This document shows positions 1 through 6,389 of a stretch of 11,347 bases of DNA, one piece after another. This DNA comes from Intestinibacter sp034113885 (lineage in GTDB: Bacteria; Bacillota; Clostridia; Peptostreptococcales; Peptostreptococcaceae): the NCBI RefSeq assembly GCF_034113885.1, contig NZ_JAXEWM010000212.1, positions 1-11,347 of the forward strand. The letters run 5' to 3'. The notes under the pieces were generated by a model that was not told where the DNA came from, did not search any database, and was given only the letters and a program-made list of their open reading frames with translations. Each line of letters opens with the position of its first letter. Position 1 is the stretch's first letter. A program made the position numbers and the translations under genes.

Positions 1-46
1 AATATTTTTTTATAGTTTTAAAAGTAGATTTATTATTAATACGCAT
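1..46 (-). CDS. 5' end of an unidentified divergent gene (truncated by the window edge)
   Basis: Reading the minus strand leftward from 46 gives ATG followed by 14 more complete codons without a stop (MRINNKSTFKTIKKY), after which the window ends. An AAGGAG Shine-Dalgarno lies at 56-61 on the same strand, 9 nt before the ATG, which is ideal spacing. The fragment is basic and rich in Asn and Lys, as expected for this AT-rich genome, and too short to assign to a family. It would be transcribed divergently from hpf. Fifteen open codons can arise by chance in AT-rich DNA, so the call rests mainly on the ribosome-binding site and on the lack of any other explanation for this edge. Confidence 0.4.
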   Translation of the reverse strand, partial: MRINNKSTFKTIKKY

Positions 47-117
47 ATAACTGAGCTCCTTATTTTATTATTTTGTGTGGTTACTTATATAATAAAACAA
101 AATGGATGCTCAGTTAT
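47..117. repeat. Inverted repeat / long imperfect hairpin
   Basis: A perfect 10-bp inverted repeat (ATAACTGAGC at 47-56, GCTCAGTTAT at 108-117) encloses further partly complementary A/T-rich arms (about 57-76 against 89-107), giving a long stem with a short central loop. On the minus strand the 3' arm overlaps the Shine-Dalgarno of the putative divergent gene, so the structure could occlude it. On the plus strand the 3' arm is followed by a T-rich stretch, so a terminator for a transcript entering from the left is an alternative reading. The symmetry is seen directly; its function is inferred. Confidence 0.5.
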
Positions 118-188
118 TTTTATTTTAAAATTTTTTAAAAATTAATTACTTGTAAAGTGGTGAATATATTAAAAAAAATTAAAAATTA

Positions 189-217
189 AAAGGATATTTA
201 AAACTAATGGAGAATAT
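189..217 (+). promoter_or_regulatory. Sigma-H-type promoter of hpf
   Basis: The stretch reads AAAGGATAT (189-197), 11 nt, then GGAGAATAT (209-217). This matches the Bacillus subtilis sigma-H (Spo0H) consensus RnAGGAwWW - N11-12 - RnnGAATww at every defined position. The expected transcription start is about 222-226, leaving a leader of about 80 nt before hpf. The B. subtilis hpf homologue (yvyD) is known to be sigma-H and sigma-B dependent, so the assignment fits the gene. A TATAAT at 215-220 overlaps the sigma-H -10, but there is no TTGACA-like hexamer 16-18 bp upstream of it (192-197 is GGATAT). Confidence 0.7.
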
Positions 218-302
218 AATATAAAACATAAAAAATTTATCATAATAGTGAAGTACATAAATATGAACCTATGAACTTTACGTAGTGAAGGGAGCTGTTC
301 TT

Positions 303-848
303 ATGAAAATATTAATAACAGGAAAGAAAATAGAACTTACAGATGGTATCAAAGGAGCTGTAGAAGACAAATTAGGTAAATTAGACCGTTATCTTCACGA
401 AGACACAGAAGTAAAGGTTACTGTAAGTGCTAGAAAAGCAAAACAAAAAATAGAAGTAACAATAATCCCTATAAATGGACCTATAATAAGAGCTGAAGAT
501 AGTGAAGAAAGCCTATATGCAGCAATTGACGTTGTTTATGATAAACTTAATAAACAATTAAGAAGATACAAAAACAAATTAAAAGGAAAATATCAAGCTA
601 AAGGACAAGAAAGTATTAGATTCCAAAATATTGAAACTGATGCTAAAGAAGAACAAAGCGGTGAATTCGATATAGTTATTGAAAGACATAAAAAATTCGA
701 TATGAAACCAATGAGTCCAGAAGAAGCTGTATTACAAATGGAATTAATAGGACATGATTTCTATATGTTTAGAAATATAGACACAGACGAAATTTCAACT
801 GTTTATAAACGTGAAAATGGCGGTTATGGATTAATTGAACATGAATAG
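303..848 (+). CDS. hpf: Ribosome hibernation promoting factor, long form
   Basis: This 181-aa protein has the two-domain structure of long HPF (YvyD/RaiA-like). The N-terminal S30AE ribosome-binding domain covers about residues 1-97 and begins MKILITGKKIELTDGIK. A charged linker follows, then the C-terminal dimerisation domain from about 122, with the characteristic KKFDMKPMSPEEA and a GHDFYMFRN strand. Long HPF binds the 30S decoding region in stationary phase and, through its C-terminal domain, joins two 70S ribosomes into inactive 100S particles. The start is set at ATG 303 because AAGGGAG (288-294) lies 8 nt upstream; an in-frame GTG at 285 would fall before and within that Shine-Dalgarno. 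The gene has its own sigma-H-like promoter and its own terminator, so it is probably monocistronic and induced on entry into stationary phase. Long HPF next to secA and prfB is a common Firmicute arrangement. Confidence 0.95.
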   Translation: MKILITGKKIELTDGIKGAVEDKLGKLDRYLHEDTEVKVTVSARKAKQKIEVTIIPINGPIIRAEDSEESLYAAIDVVYDKLNKQLRRYKNKLKGKYQAKGQESIRFQNIETDAKEEQSGEFDIVIERHKKFDMKPMSPEEAVLQMELIGHDFYMFRNIDTDEISTVYKRENGGYGLIEHE

Positions 849-890
849 TAGTCTTGCTATATAAATTATTAATTAAAGTTTGAGTATTAC

Positions 891-924
891 AAGCTATCGA
901 TAAGAAATTATCGATAGCTTTTTT
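891..924 (+). terminator. Intrinsic terminator of hpf
   Basis: A perfect 13-bp stem (891-903 with 908-920) is closed by a GAAA tetraloop (904-907) and followed by a run of six T residues (919-924). It lies 43 nt after the hpf stop. The core is nearly symmetrical, so some termination of minus-strand transcription is possible, but no minus-strand gene is seen here. Confidence 0.92.
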
Positions 925-963
925 AAGTTAAGGTTAAATTTATTTAAGTTAAGATTAAATTTA
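922..963. repeat. 21-bp tandem direct repeat upstream of rmuC
   Basis: Two adjacent 21-bp units (922-942 and 943-963) begin TTTAAGTTAAGR and continue TTAAATTTA. They differ at a single base (G at 933, A at 954). The first unit starts inside the T tract of the hpf terminator, and the second ends 40 bp before the candidate rmuC -10. Twenty-one bp is two helical turns, so both copies face the same side of the DNA. This could be a paired regulator site or simply slippage in AT-rich DNA. Confidence 0.75.
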
Positions 964-979
964 GTATATTAAAATAGCA

Positions 980-1008
980 TAGATTTTATGTTAATGTTAA
1001 AATATAAT
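980..1008 (+). promoter_or_regulatory. Candidate rmuC promoter
   Basis: A perfect TATAAT lies at 1003-1008, 31 nt before the rmuC start. At 17-bp spacing the -35 position holds TAGATT (980-985), only 3 of 6 matches to TTGACA. A promoter is needed here because a strong terminator lies upstream, but the -35 assignment is weak in such AT-rich sequence. Confidence 0.4.
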
Positions 1009-1039
1009 ACTGTAAATAAAAAGGAAAGGAGTATATGAA

Positions 1040-2359
1040 ATGGTAGAAGCTTTATTGATTGTTATTATAATATTATTGGTTATAAATATTTATATAACAA
1101 TTAAACCTAAAAGTGTCGATATGGATCCTATTCAAAGAAATATGGAGCAAAAGCTAATTTCAGTGGAAAAGGCACTTAGAGAAGAATTCACAATAAATAG
1201 AGAAGAATCTAGAAAAAACGAGCAATCGAATAGAACAGAAATAGGTAGCTCTATTGAAAAATTAAGTTCTTCTATATTATCCAATATGATTGATTTATCT
1301 AACCTACAAAAAAATCAATTTGATACTTATTCAAGAACTATGGAGAGAACATTAGATGCATTTAACTACAATTTGAGAGCTAGTATAGATGATTTAACTA
1401 AATTACAAAATGAAAAATTTACAGAGCTTACAAAAGCAACTGAGGATAATCTAGAAAAGATGAGAGTTACAGTAGATGAGAAACTACAAAGTACTCTAGA
1501 AAAAAGACTTGGAGAATCCTTTAAAATGGTAAGCGAGAGACTTGAAGAAGTACATAAAGGCCTTGGTGAAATGCAAAACCTAGCAGCTGGAGTAGGCGAT
1601 TTGAAGAAAGTACTTTCAAATACTAAGACTAGAGGTGTGTTAGGAGAAGTACAGTTAGAGAGAATACTAGAACAATTTTTATCTCCAGAGCAGTACGAAA
1701 AGAACGTAATAACTAAGAAGGGCTCTAGAGAAACTGTAGAATTTGCTATAAAGCTTCCAGGCAAAGATTATGATAATGAAATGATATACCTACCACTAGA
1801 TGCAAAATTCCCGTTAGAAGTGTATAATAAATTATTGGATGCGTATGATAGTCAGAATCAAGCAGCTATTGATGTAGCATCTAAGAATTTAGAGAAATTT
1901 ATAAAAAAATCTGCTAAGGACATCAGAGATAAGTACATAGATCCACCTAATACTACTGATTTTGGATTGATGTTCTTACCTACAGAGGGAATTTACGCAG
2001 AGGTTCTTAAAAATCAAAGTTTAGTAGAGCTTGTGCAGAGAGATTATAAAGTAAATATAACTGGACCTACTACATTAGTTGCGCTTTTAAATAGCTTACA
2101 AATGGGATTTAGAAGCTTAGCTATAGAAAAGCATTCCAGTGAAGTTTGGAAGATACTAGGTGCGGTGAAAACTGAGTTTTCTAAATTTGAAACGGTGCTT
2201 AATTCAGCACAAAATAAATTAAATCAAGCTAGCTCAGAGATAGATAAGCTTGTAGGAACTAGAACTAGACAGATCAATAGAAAATTGAAAAGTGTAGATA
2301 AATTGAGCTTTGAAGACACAGGAATTTATCTACCACAGGATTATGATGAAAAAGAATAA
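1040..2359 (+). CDS. rmuC: DNA recombination protein RmuC
   Basis: This 439-aa protein has RmuC family architecture. A hydrophobic N-terminal segment (about residues 4-21, ALLIVIIILLVINIYITI) should anchor it in the membrane. A long charged heptad-rich region (about 30-190) is probably coiled coil. The RmuC domain, predicted to have a PD-(D/E)XK nuclease-like fold, covers about 195-420. Family signatures visible are TRGVLGEVQLERIL (Glu203 in the GE pair) and LPLDAKFPLE (Asp254 and Lys256 as the D-x-K pair), then a later FLPTEGIYAE block. In E. coli, RmuC limits inversion between short inverted repeats; its biochemical activity remains poorly defined. The start at 1040 has AAAGGAG (1025-1031) 8 nt upstream; an ATG at 1035 is out of frame and meets a stop after three codons. 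No terminator follows, so transcripts may run on into secA. Confidence 0.9.
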   Translation: MVEALLIVIIILLVINIYITIKPKSVDMDPIQRNMEQKLISVEKALREEFTINREESRKNEQSNRTEIGSSIEKLSSSILSNMIDLSNLQKNQFDTYSRTMERTLDAFNYNLRASIDDLTKLQNEKFTELTKATEDNLEKMRVTVDEKLQSTLEKRLGESFKMVSERLEEVHKGLGEMQNLAAGVGDLKKVLSNTKTRGVLGEVQLERILEQFLSPEQYEKNVITKKGSRETVEFAIKLPGKDYDNEMIYLPLDAKFPLEVYNKLLDAYDSQNQAAIDVASKNLEKFIKKSAKDIRDKYIDPPNTTDFGLMFLPTEGIYAEVLKNQSLVELVQRDYKVNITGPTTLVALLNSLQMGFRSLAIEKHSSEVWKILGAVKTEFSKFETVLNSAQNKLNQASSEIDKLVGTRTRQINRKLKSVDKLSFEDTGIYLPQDYDEKE

Positions 2360-2396
2360 AATGAATTAAAATAGTATTAAATTTAACAAATGAGTC

Positions 2397-2416
2397 AATA
2401 TTTAATATTAAATATT
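2397..2416. repeat. Perfect 20-bp A/T palindrome upstream of secA
   Basis: The sequence AATATTTAATATTAAATATT is its own reverse complement. It sits between the rmuC stop and the candidate secA -10 hexamers, where an operator could lie. It contains no G or C, and palindromes of this kind arise more easily in AT-rich intergenic DNA, so a function is only possible. Confidence 0.5.
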
Positions 2417-2420
2417 AAAA

Positions 2421-2449
2421 TTTTATGTTAAAATGTATAATAGTATAAT
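2421..2449 (+). promoter_or_regulatory. Candidate secA promoter
   Basis: Two TATAAT hexamers occur, at 2436-2441 and 2444-2449, 35 and 27 nt before the secA start. Neither has a good -35: at 17-bp spacing the second is paired with TTTTAT (2421-2426). Two perfect -10 hexamers in the 117-nt rmuC-secA gap make a local promoter plausible, in addition to read-through from rmuC. Confidence 0.4.
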
Positions 2450-2476
2450 TTATGCAATGAGGAGAGATGCGAAACT

Positions 2477-5200
2477 ATGGGTTTTTTAGATAACTTATTC
2501 AACATGGCTGACAGAAAAGAATTAAAAGCATTTGGAAAAATAGCGGATAAAATAGATGCTATGGAACCTAAATTCGAAGCCATGACAAATAAAGAATTAA
2601 AAAGTATGACAAATACCTTTAAAGAAAGATTAGCTAAAGGTGAAACATTAGATGATATACTACCAGAAGCTTTTGCTACCGTTAGAGAAGCTTCTAAGAG
2701 AGTCTTAGGATTAAGACACTATAAAGTACAGCTTATAGGGGGTATGGTTTTACATCAAGGTAGAATCGCAGAAATGAAAACAGGTGAAGGTAAAACATTA
2801 GTTGCTACATTACCTGTATATCTTAATGCCCTTGAAGGTAAAGGTGTACATGTTGTTACAGTAAATGATTACTTAGCAAAACGTGATAAGGAAGACATGG
2901 GTAAAATTTACGAATTCTTAGGACTTACTGTAGGGGTTATAGTTCATGGACAAACTCCTGAAGTAAGAAGAAAACAATATGAATGTGATATCACATACGG
3001 AACTAACAACGAGTACGGATTTGACTACTTAAAGGACAACATGGTAATTCATAAGGAACAAAGAGTTCAAAGAGAATTAAACTATGCTATCGTCGATGAA
3101 GTCGACTCAATCTTAATAGACGAAGCTAGAACACCACTTATCATATCTGGTCCTGGGGATAAATCTACTCATTTATACACAGATGCAAATACATTTGTAT
3201 TGACATTAAAGAGACCAAGTAAAACTCAGCAAGAAAAAACAGAAGAAGAAAAGGAACTTCCATCAGATGGAGATTACGAAATAGATGAAAAACAAAAGGC
3301 TGTTTCATTAAGTGAATCAGGTATCAAAAAGGCAGAAGTTTACTTCAATGTTGAAAATATAACAGATGTAGAGCATACTGAATTATTCCACCACATAAAC
3401 CAAGCACTTAAAGCACACGCTATAATGAAAAAAGACGTAGACTACGTTGCTAAAGACGGTGAAATAATCATAGTTGACGAATTTACAGGTCGTCTAATGT
3501 TTGGTAGAAGATACTCAGAAGGTTTACACCAAGCTATAGAAGCTAAAGAAGGATTACATGTTCAAAGAGAATCAAAAACTCTTGCAACTATAACATTCCA
3601 AAACTTCTTTAGAATGTATGCTAAGCTTGCAGGTATGACAGGTACAGCTAAAACAGAAGAAGAAGAATTTAAATCAATTTACAAAATGGACGTTGTACAA
3701 GTACCTACAAATGAACCGGTAATAAGAGAGGATTTACCAGACGTTGTTTACAAAAACGAAAAAGGTAAATTCAACGCAGTAGCAGAAGATATAATTCAAA
3801 GACACGAAAAAAATCAACCAGTACTAGTTGGTACTGTATCAATAGAAAAATCAGAATTATTATCACAAATCCTTAAGAGAAAGGGTATAAAACACGAAGT
3901 TTTAAATGCTAAAAACCACGAAAAAGAAGCTGAAATAATCGCACAAGCAGGTAGACTTGGAGCAGTTACAATAGCAACAAACATGGCTGGTCGTGGTACC
4001 GACATTATGCTTGGTGGTAACCCATTATTCTTAACTAAAAAGGAATTAAGAAGACAAGGATTTACTGAAGAATCTATAAAGAGAGTTGATACTAGTATAG
4101 ATGCTGAAGAATTAGCAGAAAATGAAGATTTAGCAAAAGCTAAAGAAACATTTGATAATTTATACGGCAAATTCAAAGAACAAGCTGCAAAAGAACAAGA
4201 AGAAGTAAAAGCAGCTGGTGGACTTGCTATAATTGGTACAGAAAGACATGAGTCTCGAAGAATAGACAATCAGTTAAGAGGTCGTTCTGGACGTCAAGGT
4301 GACCCAGGTGCATCAAGATTCTATATAGGACTTGACGATGACCTTATGAGATTATTCGGAAGCGAAAGAATAAAAGGTCTTGTAGACAAAATAGGTCTAG
4401 AAGATGATATGCCTATTGAACATAAGATGTTAACTAAATCTATTGAAGGAGCACAAAAGAAAGTCGAAGGTAGAAACTTCGGTATAAGAAAACACGTACT
4501 TCAATACGACGACGTTATGAATAAACAAAGACAAGTTATATACGCTGAAAGAAGTAAGGTTCTTGAAGGCGAAGATATGCATGAATATATCCAATCTATG
4601 GTAAAAGACAGAATATCTTTAGCTGTAGAAGCATACACAGAAGACAAGAAAATTGATTATGCTGGATTAAAACACTACCTATATGGAGCATTTATGCCAG
4701 CAGAAAGCTTAGAAGTAGAAGGATTAGATGCTTTAGCTGGACAAGAATTAATAGACAAAATATACGAAATAGCTCAAGCAATCTACCAAGAAAAAGAAGA
4801 TATCATAACACCAGAAAGAATGAGAGAAATAGAAAGAATCATACTTTTACAATGTGTTGATAATCACTGGATAGATCATATAGATGCTATGGATCAATTA
4901 CGTCAAGGTATAGGCCTTCGTGCTTTAGGTCAACAAGACCCAGTAATAGCATACAAGATGGAAGGTTTCAATATGTTCGATGAAATGATCGATCAAATAA
5001 GACACGATACAGTTAGATACTTATTCGGTATAACTATAGAACAACAACCAAAGGAAAGAAAACAAGTAGTAGATGTTGATAATATATCTTCATCAACTGA
5101 TGAGAAAAAACCAGTTGTCAAAGAACAAAAGGTAGGAAGAAATGATCCTTGCCCATGTGGTAGTGGTAAAAAATATAAAAACTGCTGCGGTAGAAACTAG
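2477..5200 (+). CDS. secA: Preprotein translocase ATPase SecA (SecA1 type)
   Basis: SecA is the ATP-driven motor that pushes unfolded preproteins through the SecYEG channel. The 907-aa length fits a full housekeeping SecA. Motifs visible are Walker A TGEGKT (residues 102-107) in NBD1, VNDYLAKRD, the DEAD-type Walker B DEVD (207-210) followed by IDEARTPLI, the preprotein cross-linking region (about 225-370), and NBD2 with NMAGRGTDI (502-510) and QLRGRSGRQGDPG. The helical scaffold and wing domains follow. The C-terminus has the zinc-binding SEC-C motif (C892, C894, C903, C904; CPCGSGKKYKNCC) used for SecB or lipid contact in other bacteria. The Shine-Dalgarno GAGGAG (2459-2464) is 12 nt from ATG 2477, a long spacing; an out-of-frame ATG at 2467 opens an eight-codon ORF overlapping the start. 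Some clostridia carry a second secA; the length and zinc tail favour SecA1. Confidence 0.98.
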   Translation: MGFLDNLFNMADRKELKAFGKIADKIDAMEPKFEAMTNKELKSMTNTFKERLAKGETLDDILPEAFATVREASKRVLGLRHYKVQLIGGMVLHQGRIAEMKTGEGKTLVATLPVYLNALEGKGVHVVTVNDYLAKRDKEDMGKIYEFLGLTVGVIVHGQTPEVRRKQYECDITYGTNNEYGFDYLKDNMVIHKEQRVQRELNYAIVDEVDSILIDEARTPLIISGPGDKSTHLYTDANTFVLTLKRPSKTQQEKTEEEKELPSDGDYEIDEKQKAVSLSESGIKKAEVYFNVENITDVEHTELFHHINQALKAHAIMKKDVDYVAKDGEIIIVDEFTGRLMFGRRYSEGLHQAIEAKEGLHVQRESKTLATITFQNFFRMYAKLAGMTGTAKTEEEEFKSIYKMDVVQVPTNEPVIREDLPDVVYKNEKGKFNAVAEDIIQRHEKNQPVLVGTVSIEKSELLSQILKRKGIKHEVLNAKNHEKEAEIIAQAGRLGAVTIATNMAGRGTDIMLGGNPLFLTKKELRRQGFTEESIKRVDTSIDAEELAENEDLAKAKETFDNLYGKFKEQAAKEQEEVKAAGGLAIIGTERHESRRIDNQLRGRSGRQGDPGASRFYIGLDDDLMRLFGSERIKGLVDKIGLEDDMPIEHKMLTKSIEGAQKKVEGRNFGIRKHVLQYDDVMNKQRQVIYAERSKVLEGEDMHEYIQSMVKDRISLAVEAYTEDKKIDYAGLKHYLYGAFMPAESLEVEGLDALAGQELIDKIYEIAQAIYQEKEDIITPERMREIERIILLQCVDNHWIDHIDAMDQLRQGIGLRALGQQDPVIAYKMEGFNMFDEMIDQIRHDTVRYLFGITIEQQPKERKQVVDVDNISSSTDEKKPVVKEQKVGRNDPCPCGSGKKYKNCCGRN

Positions 5201-5209
5201 GAGGTTCTG

Positions 5210-6323
5210 ATGTTAAGAGAACTAGATTACAGACAGTCAGTAGAGAAGATGTCTGCAGACTTACAAGAATTGGGTGTTTCTCTTTGACTTAGCTTCAAAG
5301 AATGACGAGATTCAAAAGTATGAGGAAGAAATAAACAAGCAGGAATTTTGGGACGATAATGAAAGAGCCCAAAAGATACTTCAAAAAAACAACGATCTAA
5401 AGGCTATCGTTGAAGAATACGAAGGCTTGCAAGAGGACTTGGAGGAAATTGAGGTTCTAATAGAATTAGGACTAGAAGAAAACGACGAGTCTATAGAAAA
5501 GGACATAGAGAAATCTATAAAAAATCTAGAAAACAAAATAGATAAAGTAAAAATAAAGACATTATTAAGTGGACAATACGATAATAGTAACGCAATATTA
5601 GCTATAAATGCAGGTACAGGAGGATTAGATGCACAGGATTGTGCACAAATCCTTCTTAGAATGTACCTTAGATGGGCTGATGACAGAGGGTTTAAGGTTC
5701 ATACTTTAGATATGATACAAGACCCAGCAGCAGGTATAAAAAGTGTTACATTATTGATAGAAGGACTAAATGCATATGGATACCTAAAAAGCGAAAAGGG
5801 AGTCCATAGAATAGTTAGAATATCACCTTTTGATGCATCAGGCAAAAGACATACTTCATTTGTATCAGTAGATGTTACGCCAGAGCTAGATGATAGTATA
5901 GAAGTCGACATAAATCCAAATGATTTAAAAATAGACACCTATAGATCATCAGGAGCTGGAGGACAACACGTAAATAAAACTGACTCAGCAGTTAGAATAA
6001 CTCATATTCCGACTGGAATAGTAGTCCAATGCCAAAATGAAAGATCGCAATTTCAGAACAAAGATACAGCGATGAAAATTCTAAAAGGAAAGCTTGTTCA
6101 TTTAAAGGAATTAGAAAATAAAGAGAGAATAGAAGATATACAAGGTAAGTATTCACAGATAACTTGGGGAAGTCAAATAAGATCTTACGTATTCCAGCCT
6201 TATAAGCTGGTTAAGGATCACAGAACTAATGCCGAGATAGGAAATGTGGATAGTGTATTAGATGGAAATATAGATTTATTTATAAACGAATACTTGAAGA
6301 TGAATAAAATCAAAAGTAAATAA
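5210..6323 (+). CDS. prfB: Peptide chain release factor 2 (programmed +1 frameshift)
   Basis: RF2 recognises UGA and UAA and triggers release of the finished peptide. The gene starts at ATG 5210, 5 nt after AGGAGG (5199-5204), which overlaps the secA stop, so translation is probably coupled. The zero frame runs 25 codons to CTT then TGA (5282-5287). Skipping T5285 continues at GAC (Asp26) and gives a 370-aa protein, whereas the second frame alone lacks the N-terminus. The stop-codon-recognition tripeptide SPF falls at residues 205-207 and the catalytic GGQ at 250-252, both exactly at E. coli numbering. Residue 246 is Ser rather than the Thr of E. coli K-12. The coding sequence is a join of 5210-5284 and 5286-6323. 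None of the eight full genes here ends in UGA; the only in-frame UGA found is this frameshift site. Confidence 0.96.
5272..5288 (+). promoter_or_regulatory. prfB programmed +1 frameshift site
   Basis: The slippery core CTT TGA C (5282-5288) is identical to the conserved RF2 site. When RF2 is scarce, the ribosome pauses at UGA and the P-site tRNA-Leu slips from CUU to UUU, giving autoregulation. The upstream Shine-Dalgarno-like stimulator is unusual: in place of AGGGGG three bases before CTT there is only GGGTG (5272-5276), followed by five bases before the slip codon. Confidence 0.93.
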
Positions 6324-6327
6324 AAAT

Positions 6328-6371
6328 AAAATAAGGGGGCTAGGCATATAGTTGCTAGCTCCTTATTTTTT
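6328..6371 (+). terminator. Intrinsic terminator between prfB and tex
   Basis: The left arm AAAATAAGG (6328-6336) and GCTAG (6339-6343) pair with CTAGC (6355-6359) and CCTTATTTT (6361-6369). A small internal asymmetry lies at G6337-G6338/T6360, and the loop is 6344-6354. A run of six T residues (6366-6371) completes it. The T tract runs directly into the tex Shine-Dalgarno (6372-6378). No clear promoter lies between this hairpin and tex, so it may work as an attenuator with partial read-through. Confidence 0.8.
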
Positions 6372-6389
6372 AAAGGAGTTGTGTGCGTT

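Noticed and set aside
263..285. Two tiny ORFs (ATG 263, three codons; ATG 271, four codons) in the hpf leader
   Set aside because: Neither has a recognisable Shine-Dalgarno, and such short frames are common by chance; not called as regulatory uORFs.
285..302. GTG 285 as the hpf start
   Set aside because: It lies upstream of and overlaps the Shine-Dalgarno AAGGGAG (288-294); ATG 303 has correct spacing and gives the usual HPF N-terminus.
1366..1764. Minus-strand open frame of 132 codons inside rmuC
   Set aside because: Antisense shadow of a clear gene: Ser/Phe/Leu-rich composition typical of reverse-frame reading and no ribosome-binding site considered credible. The same applies to the minus-strand frames inside secA, prfB, tex, the acetyltransferase and the amidohydrolase.
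2467..2493. Eight-codon ORF (ATG 2467) overlapping the secA start
   Set aside because: The Shine-Dalgarno is only 2 nt from this ATG and the peptide has no arrest-like features; nothing suggests a SecM/VemP-type regulator.
5285..5287. In-frame TGA in prfB as a pseudogene mutation or sequencing error
   Set aside because: It sits in the conserved RF2 CTTTGAC frameshift context at codon 26, as in E. coli, and both frames encode RF2-like sequence.
5274..6323. prfB as an ORF beginning at GTG 5274
   Set aside because: The real gene begins at ATG 5210 and reaches this frame through the CTT-TGA-C frameshift; GTG 5274 has no proper Shine-Dalgarno and would drop a conserved N-terminal part.
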